Assembly: GCA_963739005.1 (NCBI GenBank)
Contig: CAVTYQ010000004.1
Span: 186,001 to 250,000 of the forward strand
DNA from: DASWJZ01 sp963739005
GTDB taxonomy: Bacteria; Pseudomonadota; Alphaproteobacteria; Rhizobiales; Afifellaceae
Reading direction: 5' to 3'
DNA: 64,000 bases
The position numbers and the translations under genes are program-made. The notes under the pieces were generated by a model. The model was given only the letters and a program-made list of their open reading frames with translations, did no database searches and had not been told where the DNA came from. This document shows, piece by piece, positions 32,419 to 39,713 of the stretch. Numbering within the stretch: position 1 is the stretch's first letter; each line of letters starts with the position of its first letter.

Positions 32419-32432
32419 TTAGATCGATCTAA
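32419..32432. promoter_or_regulatory. Primary LacI-type operator candidate
   Basis: TTAGATCGATCTAA is a perfect 14-bp palindrome with a central CG, the shape typical of LacI-family operators. It lies 48 bases upstream of the regulator gene and stands out from the GC-rich surroundings. Confidence 0.55.
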
Positions 32433-32623
32433 CATGCCTCCGTTTGTTCAATACCGTCAAGTCCGGCAGGAGGCCGGCGGCTGAAAGGAGGGCCCCCCAA
32501 TCGCTCCCGAGGTGCCCGCACATGGTTGCACACAATCGAGCGGATATCGTTGTTTGCGGCCTTTAACTCACGCGCGTCGCGCGGCATGGGGAAGCTCATT
32601 GAATACCGGGCGGAGCTTTGCAG

Positions 32624-32676
32624 CAGACTTCGAGTTCTGGGGCGCGGGGTTCGAATCCTCCCCCTCCCGGGCGCGC
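32624..32676 (+). other. Degenerate tRNA-like 3' sequence
   Basis: CAGACTTCGAGTTCTGGGG, then GGGGTTCGAATCCTCC and GGGCGCGC, parallel the anticodon arm, T arm and 3' end of the tRNA-Arg fragment at 17777-17827, with about three quarters of positions agreeing once two short insertions are allowed. The T stem no longer pairs fully and no 5' half is present. It could be an old attachment scar or a tRNA pseudogene. Confidence 0.4.
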
Positions 32677-32810
32677 AAGGCCCTTTGCTCAAAGCCCCTT
32701 CAGCCCATCCGTCGGTCGCGACGCGGTTTGGGTATCGCACCCTACCGGGTAGAGCTTCTTCCCCGGCCATGGCATAAATCGGGATGCGGCGTACTGCATC
32801 GGAGGGAGTC

Positions 32811-33380
32811 ATGCTTCGTGCAAAGCGCCGGCACGCCCGTGTTGTGGGGCCGCTGCTGGTTTCCTTGTCCCTCGCTGCTGCCGTTGCGGCATTCGACGCG
32901 ACGGACGCGAAGAGCCCGGGCGGGCAAGAGGTTCGGTTCGCCGCCTACGTCACCGGCTACAGTTTTTGGGACAACACGCCGCCGGGGAGCGGCGACATCT
33001 CGCACCCGGTCATCCACGCCAAGGCCGGCGGCAAGGGGACCTATGCCGATCCGATCACGCTCGCCGTGGGGCATAGCTTCGCGACCGGGAAGGACGTGCT
33101 CGACTACCCCCGCGGCACGCGCTTCTACATTCCGACGCTGCGCCGCTACTTCATCGTGGAGGACACCTGCGGCAACGGCCCGACGCCGCAGAGCGGCCCT
33201 TGCCACACGAAGTATCAGGGCAAGCCCTGGCTCGATATCTACGTCGGGAAGGGCAACTCGTTTGCGCGCGCCGACGATTGCATGAACGCGATCACCGACG
33301 TGCAGACGGTCATTCTGAATCCCGCCGATCACTATCCCGTCGTGGCGGGCGAGATCGTGCAGAACTGCCAACGCTATTAG
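32811..33380 (+). CDS. Secreted double-psi-barrel-like protein
   Basis: The ATG at 32811 directly follows GGAGGGAG and gives 189 residues. The N-terminus is basic then hydrophobic (MLRAKRRHARVVGPLLVSLS), a signal peptide ending near AFDA. The mature part reads AAYVTGYSFWDNTPPGSGDI, TYADPITLAVGH, PRGTRFYIPTLRRYFIVEDT and CMNAITDVQTVILNP. The combination of GTRFYIP, a following D-T-C and paired cysteines resembles the 3D/RlpA-like double-psi beta-barrel group that binds or cleaves glycans. The activity is not established. Confidence 0.7.
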   Translation: MLRAKRRHARVVGPLLVSLSLAAAVAAFDATDAKSPGGQEVRFAAYVTGYSFWDNTPPGSGDISHPVIHAKAGGKGTYADPITLAVGHSFATGKDVLDYPRGTRFYIPTLRRYFIVEDTCGNGPTPQSGPCHTKYQGKPWLDIYVGKGNSFARADDCMNAITDVQTVILNPADHYPVVAGEIVQNCQRY

Positions 33381-33512
33381 GGACTAACAGAAAGCTGCCG
33401 CCCGGTCGGATCGGCGGGCTGCTTCTCCTCTCCGCCATCCGTTGGTAAAGACGCTTCCGACTTCACGGCGGGCGCGCAGCATCGCCGCGCCCGCGCCAGG
33501 AGCGACGACGGC

Positions 33513-34307
33513 ATGCCGCTTGATTTTGACGCCCTTGGCCGCGAGCTCGACCTTTGGGCGGAGGCGGGCCGCGTCGCATGCTTCTGGTGGCGCGACGACG
33601 ACGCCGTCGCGCCGACTGCGGCACTGACGCGGCTCCTCGATCTCTCCGCCACTTTCGGCATCGAAATCGGCGTCGCAGTTATTCCGGCCCATGCCGAACC
33701 CACGCTCGGCGACGTCTTCGCGCGCCGGCCGCTCGCGTCCGTCTTGCAGCATGGCTATGCACATAAGAACCACGGGCGGCCTGGCGCACCCGCCGTCGAA
33801 CTCGGCGGCGAGCGTCCGCTCCCTAAAGTCTTCGCCGAGATCGGCCGCGGCTACGAGCGCCTCGGAGCGCTCTTCGGCGCGCGTTTCGAACGCGTGCTCG
33901 CGGCCCCGTGGAACCGGATCGAGCCGCCGGTGCTTGCAGGCCTCGCCGAACTCGGATTCCTCGGCGCTTCCGCTTCCGGCGCGCGCGCGGCGACGACCTG
34001 CGGCGACCTTGCCATCGTCAATATCCATGTCGATCCGATCAACTGGCACGAACGCCGCTTCGCCGGAACGGAGAAGGCCTTGAGCGGCGTCATCGGCGAG
34101 CTCTCCGCGCGCCGCTCCGCCGCGGCGGATCGTGACGAGCCGCTCGGGCTCCTGACCCATCACCTCGACCACGACGCAGCGCTCTGGGACTTCCTCGAGC
34201 GCTTCTTCGCCTTCACGCGCGCGCATGAAGCGGCGCGTTGGCTCGCCATCGCCGAAGCATTCTCGCCGAACCACGCGGCTGCCCCCGGCGCCAGGGCCGC
34301 GCCATGA
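33513..34307 (+). CDS. Polysaccharide-deacetylase-like protein
   Basis: The product is 264 residues and follows the NodB-like barrel: FWWRDDDAVAPTAAL (metal-binding acidic motif), GIEIGVAVIPAHAE, SVLQHGYAHKNHG (the HxxxH-type metal motif), APWNRI and LLTHHLDHD near the C-terminus. Such proteins remove N-acetyl groups from glycans or act on related amides. There is no signal peptide, so it would act in the cytosol. Its stop overlaps the start of the GNAT gene by four bases, implying a joint function on an N-acylated substrate. Confidence 0.82.
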   Translation: MPLDFDALGRELDLWAEAGRVACFWWRDDDAVAPTAALTRLLDLSATFGIEIGVAVIPAHAEPTLGDVFARRPLASVLQHGYAHKNHGRPGAPAVELGGERPLPKVFAEIGRGYERLGALFGARFERVLAAPWNRIEPPVLAGLAELGFLGASASGARAATTCGDLAIVNIHVDPINWHERRFAGTEKALSGVIGELSARRSAAADRDEPLGLLTHHLDHDAALWDFLERFFAFTRAHEAARWLAIAEAFSPNHAAAPGARAAP

Positions 34308-35164
34308 GCGTCGAAGTCCGCCCCGCGACCGTCGACGACATCGAGCGCGTCGTCGACCTTCTCTACGACAACATGAGCCAGAAGATCCCGAAGACCCGCT
34401 GGCGGAACATCCTCGACTATCCCTGGCGGCCGGCGGATGCCGATCGCGGCTGTGTCGCCGTGGACGGCGATCGTGCCGTCGGCTTTCTCGGCCTCGTCTA
34501 CGCCGACCGGCCGATCGCCGGCCGCATCGAGCGCTTCTGCAACATCTGCGCCTGGTATCTCCTGAAAGACTATCGCGGGCAGGGGATCGGGCAGCGCATT
34601 CAGTTCGCCGCGGTCGCCGATCCGAAGATGACCTACACGGTCATGACGGCGACCCTCGCAACCGGGCGCGCCTTCAGCGCGAACAGCGGCTTCAGCGTGC
34701 TCGACGAGTTCCGCTACCTGCTTCGCCGCCGCGCCGGAAGCCGCGGCGATCTCGAAATCATCGACGATCTTGACACGATCGCGAGCCGCCTCTCGCCTGC
34801 GGACCGTAAGCTCTTCGAGGACCACCGTCCCTATAACCTGCGCCACCTTCTCCTGCGCTCCGGCGGCGCAAGCTGCTACGTGGCGATGCAGGTGAAGCGG
34901 AAGGGCGACGACATCGACTATCACGAGGTCATGTACGCAAGCGATCCGGCGTTGCTCGCGGGCGTTTGCCAGGCGCTCGCCGACACGATCCTCCCGGCGG
35001 GCAAGGCGGTGCTCGCCGTCGACAAGCGCTTCGTTCCCGCGGGCCAGGCCTGGGAGAGCGAGGGGCTCAGGCTGCCGCGCTGGTACCGATCGGCATCGGT
35101 GCCTCCGGCGCGGATCGATCATCTTTATGGCGAGGTCGCGCTTCTCGATCTCAAGCTTCCATAA
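34304..35164 (+). CDS. GNAT-family N-acetyltransferase
   Basis: The ATG at 34304 overlaps the previous stop (ATGA) and gives 286 residues. The GNAT core is in the first 150 residues: VRPATVDDIERVVDLLYDNM, VGFLGLVY and CAWYLLKDYRGQGIGQRIQF, where RGQGIGQ is the acetyl-CoA pyrophosphate loop. The second half may be a degenerate repeat or a substrate domain. Coupling to a deacetylase-like gene suggests acetylation and deacetylation of the same class of sugar or amine. Confidence 0.85.
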   Translation: MSVEVRPATVDDIERVVDLLYDNMSQKIPKTRWRNILDYPWRPADADRGCVAVDGDRAVGFLGLVYADRPIAGRIERFCNICAWYLLKDYRGQGIGQRIQFAAVADPKMTYTVMTATLATGRAFSANSGFSVLDEFRYLLRRRAGSRGDLEIIDDLDTIASRLSPADRKLFEDHRPYNLRHLLLRSGGASCYVAMQVKRKGDDIDYHEVMYASDPALLAGVCQALADTILPAGKAVLAVDKRFVPAGQAWESEGLRLPRWYRSASVPPARIDHLYGEVALLDLKLP

Positions 35165-35221
35165 GGTACAAAGCCGCAATGCCTTGCCGGGGGCGGGAAA
35201 ATCGGCGTTAAGGTCGCCCGC

Positions 35222-35746
35222 ATGAACGATGCCGCCCGCCCCGAGATCGATCCCATCCTCTTCCGCCGCGTGATGGGCCGCTTCGCGACCGGCGTGACGG
35301 TGGTGACCGCCGAGCACGATGGCGAGATGCGCGGAATGACCGCGAACGCCTTCATGTCGGGCTCACTCGAGCCGCCGCTTTGCGTCGTCTCGATCGCCAA
35401 GCGCGCGCACATGCACCATGTGATGATGACGGCGGGCCATTTCGGCGTGAACATCCTCGCCGAGAACCAGGTCGATCTGAGCGAGCATTTCGCCGGCCGG
35501 CCGAACCCGAAGCTCGCCGTCCGCTTCGAGCGCCTGGGGCCGGCCGTGCTCCTTGCCAGTGCGTGCGCGCGGATCGCCGCGGAAATCGCGGCCCGCCACG
35601 ATTGCGGCGATCACACGATCTTTATCGGCCACATCATCGGACTCGCCGCGGAGGACCGCGCGCCGCTTCTCTATCACGCCGGCCGCTATCGCGCCCTCGA
35701 CGGCGGGCGGCTTGACACCGATGTCGGCGTTCCCGAATTCTGGTGA
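35222..35746 (+). CDS. Flavin reductase domain protein
   Basis: The product is 174 residues with the flavin-reductase-like fold: FRRVMGRFATGVTVVTAEHD, RGMTANAFMSGSLEPPLCVV (flavin phosphate-binding region), HFGVNILAENQVDLSEHFAG and a terminal GRYRALDG. These enzymes supply reduced FMN or FAD to partner monooxygenases using NAD(P)H. No monooxygenase gene is adjacent, so the partner is unknown. It is 57 bases after the GNAT gene. Confidence 0.92.
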   Translation: MNDAARPEIDPILFRRVMGRFATGVTVVTAEHDGEMRGMTANAFMSGSLEPPLCVVSIAKRAHMHHVMMTAGHFGVNILAENQVDLSEHFAGRPNPKLAVRFERLGPAVLLASACARIAAEIAARHDCGDHTIFIGHIIGLAAEDRAPLLYHAGRYRALDGGRLDTDVGVPEFW

Positions 35747-35873
35747 CCGACGTTCTCGTGACGCGCCTGCGATAATTTGACACCTCCGCGGCAGGAACGG
35801 TCGGGCGCGACCTTCATTCTTGCGGCGCGGGGCGCGGACAGCAACCGGCGGGCTGGGGCATGAGGAGTTTCAG

Positions 35874-37274
35874 ATGCGCCAGATGACATTCGCGGCGGTC
35901 GGCGCGGCGGCTTTCGTGCTCGCCGGCGCGGTCGCACATGCGGCGGATACGCAAGGCGGCTCCGCCAAGGTGCTGACCGGCGCCGCGGCGTATGGAAGCT
36001 GGGAGGAGAGCAAGCCCGGCGTGACGCGGCTGATCCGGCCGTCGGACATGCCGGCGCCCTATCAGACCCGATCGGCAAGCAACGCTCCGGCTCCGGCTGT
36101 CTTGCCGGAAGGCGGCAGGCCGGAAGTGCCCGACGGCTTCGGCGTGACGGAGTTCGCGAGTGGCTTGAGCATGCCGCGCGTGATCAGAGTCGCGCCGAAC
36201 AGCGACGTCTTCGTCGCCGACAGCGGCGCGGGCGTGGTCTACGTCTTCCGCATGGGCGCGGACGGCAAGGTTGCCAGGAAGGACGCATTCGCCACCGGAC
36301 TCGACCAGCCCTACGGCATCGCCTTCTATCCGAAAGACGATCCCCAATACGTCTACATCGCCAATGCCGACAGCATCGTTCGCTATCCCTACAAGGCCGG
36401 CGACACGGTGGCCTCGGGCAGCGGGGAAGCGATCGTGCCAACGCTTCCCGTCAGCCTGCACTGGACACGCGACCTTGCGTTCTCGCCGGACGGCAAGACG
36501 CTTTTCGTTTCGGTCGGCTCGAACTCGAATGTCGGCGAGGACACGATGGGAAGCGCCGCCCCCGACGGTTTCGTCGCCGGCCATCCGCTCGGCGCAGCCT
36601 GGGACGACGAGGAGAACCTCGCCGATGTGCTTGCCTTCGATCCCGACGGCAAGAACCGCCGCGTCTATGCGACCGGTCTCAGGAATTGCTCGGGCATGAC
36701 GATCCAGCCGGCGACCGGCGATCTCTGGTGCGTGGTCAACGAGCGCGACGCGCTCGGCGACAACCTGCCGCCGGACTTTGCCACGCACGTGCAAGAAGGC
36801 GCGTTCTACGGCTGGCCCTGGTACTATATCGGCGGCAACGAAGATCCGCGTCACAAGGGCGAGCGGCCCGACCTCGCCGACAAGGTCACCGTGCCGGACG
36901 TGCTCTTCCAGCCGCACTCGGCGCCGCTCGGCATAGTCTTCTACGATGGCGACGCATTCCCCGCCGGCTACAGGGGCGACGCCTTTGTGGCGATGCACGG
37001 CTCGTGGAACCGCGACCACCGCACTGGCTACAAGGTGGTGCGTGTGATGTTCGACGATTCCGGCAAGCCGACGGGTGCTTACCAGGACTTCATGACCGGT
37101 TTCGTCTTGGACGATCAGTCCGTCTGGGGTCGCCCGGTCGACGTGGCGGTGGCCAAGGACGGCTCGCTTCTCGTCAGCGAGGACGGAAGCGGTACGATCT
37201 GGCGCGTGACCGCTGAGAAGCATGCGGCAGAGAACACGGTGGATGCGCCGACGCCTGCACCCGCAGCGAACTAG
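35874..37274 (+). CDS. Sorbosone/PQQ-type sugar dehydrogenase-like secreted protein
   Basis: An ATG at 35874 with GAGGAG upstream gives 466 residues. The signal peptide (MRQMTFAAVGAAAFVLAGAV, cleavage near AHAA) sends it to the periplasm. The six-bladed propeller is visible as repeats such as MPRVIRVAPNSDVFVADSGA, LHWTRDLAFSPDGKTLFVSV, GLRNCSGMTIQPATGDLWCV and DVAVAKDGSLLVSEDGSG. ERDALGDNLPPD and FYGWPWYYIG match the L-sorbosone-dehydrogenase subgroup. It likely oxidises an aldose or aldehyde using PQQ. No PQQ synthesis genes are in the window. Confidence 0.88.
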   Translation: MRQMTFAAVGAAAFVLAGAVAHAADTQGGSAKVLTGAAAYGSWEESKPGVTRLIRPSDMPAPYQTRSASNAPAPAVLPEGGRPEVPDGFGVTEFASGLSMPRVIRVAPNSDVFVADSGAGVVYVFRMGADGKVARKDAFATGLDQPYGIAFYPKDDPQYVYIANADSIVRYPYKAGDTVASGSGEAIVPTLPVSLHWTRDLAFSPDGKTLFVSVGSNSNVGEDTMGSAAPDGFVAGHPLGAAWDDEENLADVLAFDPDGKNRRVYATGLRNCSGMTIQPATGDLWCVVNERDALGDNLPPDFATHVQEGAFYGWPWYYIGGNEDPRHKGERPDLADKVTVPDVLFQPHSAPLGIVFYDGDAFPAGYRGDAFVAMHGSWNRDHRTGYKVVRVMFDDSGKPTGAYQDFMTGFVLDDQSVWGRPVDVAVAKDGSLLVSEDGSGTIWRVTAEKHAAENTVDAPTPAPAAN

Positions 37275-37313
37275 CGGGCAGCCGCGCGCGGCAGCCAAAG
37301 AGAGCGGTCGCGT

Positions 37314-38228
37314 CTATTTCCCCGACGGCAGGCCGAGCGCGGTCTTGCTCGTGGAGTCGCGGTTGGCGGGAAGCTTCTCCTGCATGGCCTTGAATAGCGT
37401 CGCCGCGCGCTCCGCTGCGTCCGCGTCCATGCGCCCGCCCTTCGTCTCGAAATCGAAGGAGATCTCGACGACGTCGGGATCAAGCCCGCCGGATTCCGCC
37501 CGCTCGAAGGGAAAGCGCTTCGCGCCCGGCTTCGTGAAATGCCAGAGCGTGAAGCCGAACTCGGCATCGAGACTCTTTCCGAGATCGACGCGCGCGTATT
37601 GGAACACCCACTCGCAAATCATCGGGCCGGTGCGGAGCTTCTCGCCCGCATCATGTTCGCTTTCGTGGAGGAAGTCGGAGAACGCCCCGAACCGCGCGCC
37701 GACATCGCCCAGCGTTGCGAAGGCGTCATCGATCTCGCGCTTGGTCGACACCGAGAACCGGCTGTAGGTCGATCGCGGCCTCGCGATGGCGGCCGGCTTG
37801 CCTTTGCGCGAGATCTGGAGCGGCGCGATGTCCTCCTGGAGCACCGTCGCGCCTTCGCCATGTCGTGCTGCGTCACGATATTCGGCGGAAAGGAGAAGGT
37901 CCGGCGTACGGAATTTGAGCGTCAGCTCGGGCAGGCCGGTCAGCGCGCCGTCCTTGAAGAAAGTCCGCTTGCGGAGCGCAAACAGGTGCCTCGCCAGATG
38001 ATGCGCCTTCGTGTCGAAGAAGGTGACGACGCGCCGCTTCTTGAGCTTGAGTTCGCCGTCGGCGCGGCTCGCGCCATTCTTCTTCGCATCGAGTTCCTTC
38101 GCGATGAGCGGCTTCAGCCGACGCTCCCAGAGCGTCGTGGCGGCCTTCTCGTAGCGCATTCCGGCGAAAGCAGCCGGCTCGAGCAACAGCTTGTATTCTC
38201 GCCCGTCGATACCGATCGGTCCGCCCAT
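37314..38228 (-). CDS. CYTH-like (triphosphate-tunnel) domain protein
   Basis: The product is 304 residues. YKLLLEPAAFAG near the start, VVTFFDTKAHHLARHLFALR and LTLKFRTPDLLLS form a run of strands with alternating K/R/E, as in CYTH/triphosphate-tunnel enzymes (the FFDTxxxxLxxxxxALRKR motif is typical). A second half (AIARPRSTYSRFSVSTKREI, GPMICEWVFQYARVDLG) also looks beta-rich. Substrates of the family are triphosphates or polyphosphate. The N-terminal ExExK motif is not obvious, so the assignment is tentative. It closes a long minus-strand gene run. Confidence 0.55.
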   Translation of the reverse strand: MGGPIGIDGREYKLLLEPAAFAGMRYEKAATTLWERRLKPLIAKELDAKKNGASRADGELKLKKRRVVTFFDTKAHHLARHLFALRKRTFFKDGALTGLPELTLKFRTPDLLLSAEYRDAARHGEGATVLQEDIAPLQISRKGKPAAIARPRSTYSRFSVSTKREIDDAFATLGDVGARFGAFSDFLHESEHDAGEKLRTGPMICEWVFQYARVDLGKSLDAEFGFTLWHFTKPGAKRFPFERAESGGLDPDVVEISFDFETKGGRMDADAAERAATLFKAMQEKLPANRDSTSKTALGLPSGK

Positions 38229-38308
38229 GCGACGCCTCCGCGCTCGGCGATGTGCAACTTATGCTAGCAGCAGGGCCGGAGGCGCGCCACTCGCGTGGAT
38301 CGGCCGCC

Positions 38309-39709
38309 TCAGCGCGCGAAGACTTGGCTCGGCGAGAGGATGAAGGGCGGCAGGTAGCCGGCGAGGTTGGAGAAGGGCAGCACCTCCGGCTTCAGCCGGA
38401 TGCCGAGGACATCCGCCATGAAGGCCCGGCGCGCCTCGATGCGGCGCCAGGCATCGGGATAGCGCTCGGCGAAGGCGGCGCGGCCTTGGCTGTCGAGGAG
38501 CGCGATGCCGTCCTCGATGTTGCTCGTGAAATAGGGCGTGCCGGTCGCCGGGATGATGTCGAGCTGGATCGCCTGGCCGGATTTCAGCGCCTCGCGCGAG
38601 CCGGGATAGATCGGCGTATTCATCCACTCATCGAGGTGGATCAGGTGGCCGGGATTGAGCCCGACGCCGAAGAACGGATCGCCGAGGTGGCGCTTCGCCA
38701 CCGCGTCGATCTCCCCGCCGGTGACGCCGATCCCGATCGTCTCGTACCACTCGGCGGCGCAGGCGAAATAGGGGCCGGCGAGCCGCTCCGCGTAGTCGCG
38801 GATATTTTCGGCAAGCTCCGACGCATCGGCGGCCACGAAGCCGGCGCGGGCGGTGAGAGCGCCCCAGATGCCGAACGCCACCGTGAACGGGTCGCCGCGC
38901 TCGACGACGCGGTCCGACGGGCTGCCGAGGCCGAGCGACGCGCGCGGCCCGGCGGAGAGCATCGCGTGGCAGGAAAGCGCGAAGCCTTCGTTTCTGAGCA
39001 GCGCCGCCGCTTCGAACTCGCGCATGCCGGGCTTGACGCCGAAGACCACGCGCTTGACCGATTCCGATGCGTGGCTCGCTGCAAACTCGAAGAGGGCGAG
39101 CTGTTCGATCTCGTTCACGGCGCGGAGCCCCGTCGAGGCGTCCATCAGAAGCGCGGTCGCATTCGCGACGCGGCCGGAGGCGCCGACGGCGGCGCGAAGC
39201 GCGTCGGCGATGAAGGAGGGGATCTCGAGCCAGGTCTCGGGGCTCTTGGTTTCCATCTCGCCGTAATATTTCCAGCCGACGCTTCCGATCGAATCGCCTG
39301 GTCGGATGCCGGCCTCGGCGAGGAGATCGGCAAGCGCGGGCGTGCCGCTCCGATCCTGACCGAGCAGACCGAACGGCGGATAGAGCCTGACATCGAGGTC
39401 GATCGCCGCCGCGCGCGCCGTGCCCTGGTTCTCCGGGCCGGCAAGAAGCATCGGATCGCGGCCTGGCACGAAGATCATCAGCGCTTCCTCGAAGCGCGGA
39501 TCGAAGCCGGTCAGAAAGGCGAGGTTGGCGAAGTGCTCGCGGTCGGCATAGACCACGGCCACCGCAAATCCCGCCGCCCGGATGCGTTCGGCGAAACGGG
39601 CGAAGCGCGCCGCATAAAGGCCCTCGGGGAGCTCCGGACGGATATCGGGAACCCCGATGTCGGGAAGCTTGGCGTCGATCAGGCGGACGCCGGAAGGAAG
39701 CTGCGGCAC
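38309..39709 (-). CDS. M24-like (creatinase/prolidase-fold) protein, metal site degenerate
   Basis: The product is 466 residues. The N-terminal creatinase-type domain (residues about 30-190) includes YADREHFANLAFLTGFDPRF. The pita-bread domain follows (RAVNEIEQLALFEFAASHAS, GVKPGMREFEAAALLRNEGF, GLNPGHLIHLDEW, SGQAIQLDIIPATG, NIEDGIAL). Canonical M24 peptidases use D, D, H, E, E. Here the two aspartates are missing from GDPFTVAFGIWGALTARAGF, while the H region and the last E remain. It is therefore probably not a classic dinuclear metallopeptidase. The gene begins 4 bases after the CRTAC1-like gene ends. Confidence 0.8.
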   Translation of the reverse strand: MPQLPSGVRLIDAKLPDIGVPDIRPELPEGLYAARFARFAERIRAAGFAVAVVYADREHFANLAFLTGFDPRFEEALMIFVPGRDPMLLAGPENQGTARAAAIDLDVRLYPPFGLLGQDRSGTPALADLLAEAGIRPGDSIGSVGWKYYGEMETKSPETWLEIPSFIADALRAAVGASGRVANATALLMDASTGLRAVNEIEQLALFEFAASHASESVKRVVFGVKPGMREFEAAALLRNEGFALSCHAMLSAGPRASLGLGSPSDRVVERGDPFTVAFGIWGALTARAGFVAADASELAENIRDYAERLAGPYFACAAEWYETIGIGVTGGEIDAVAKRHLGDPFFGVGLNPGHLIHLDEWMNTPIYPGSREALKSGQAIQLDIIPATGTPYFTSNIEDGIALLDSQGRAAFAERYPDAWRRIEARRAFMADVLGIRLKPEVLPFSNLAGYLPPFILSPSQVFAR

Positions 39710-39713
39710 GCTG

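Larger units (their letters stand above)
32372..32810. other. Intergenic region between LacI gene and secreted-protein gene
   Basis: These 439 bases hold the operator-like palindrome at 32419-32432 and a degenerate tRNA-like sequence at 32624-32676. No coding frame is convincing. Confidence 0.5.

Noticed and set aside
35814..37298. 494-codon minus-strand ORF
   Set aside because: It is antisense to the sorbosone-dehydrogenase-like gene, which has a signal peptide and propeller repeats.
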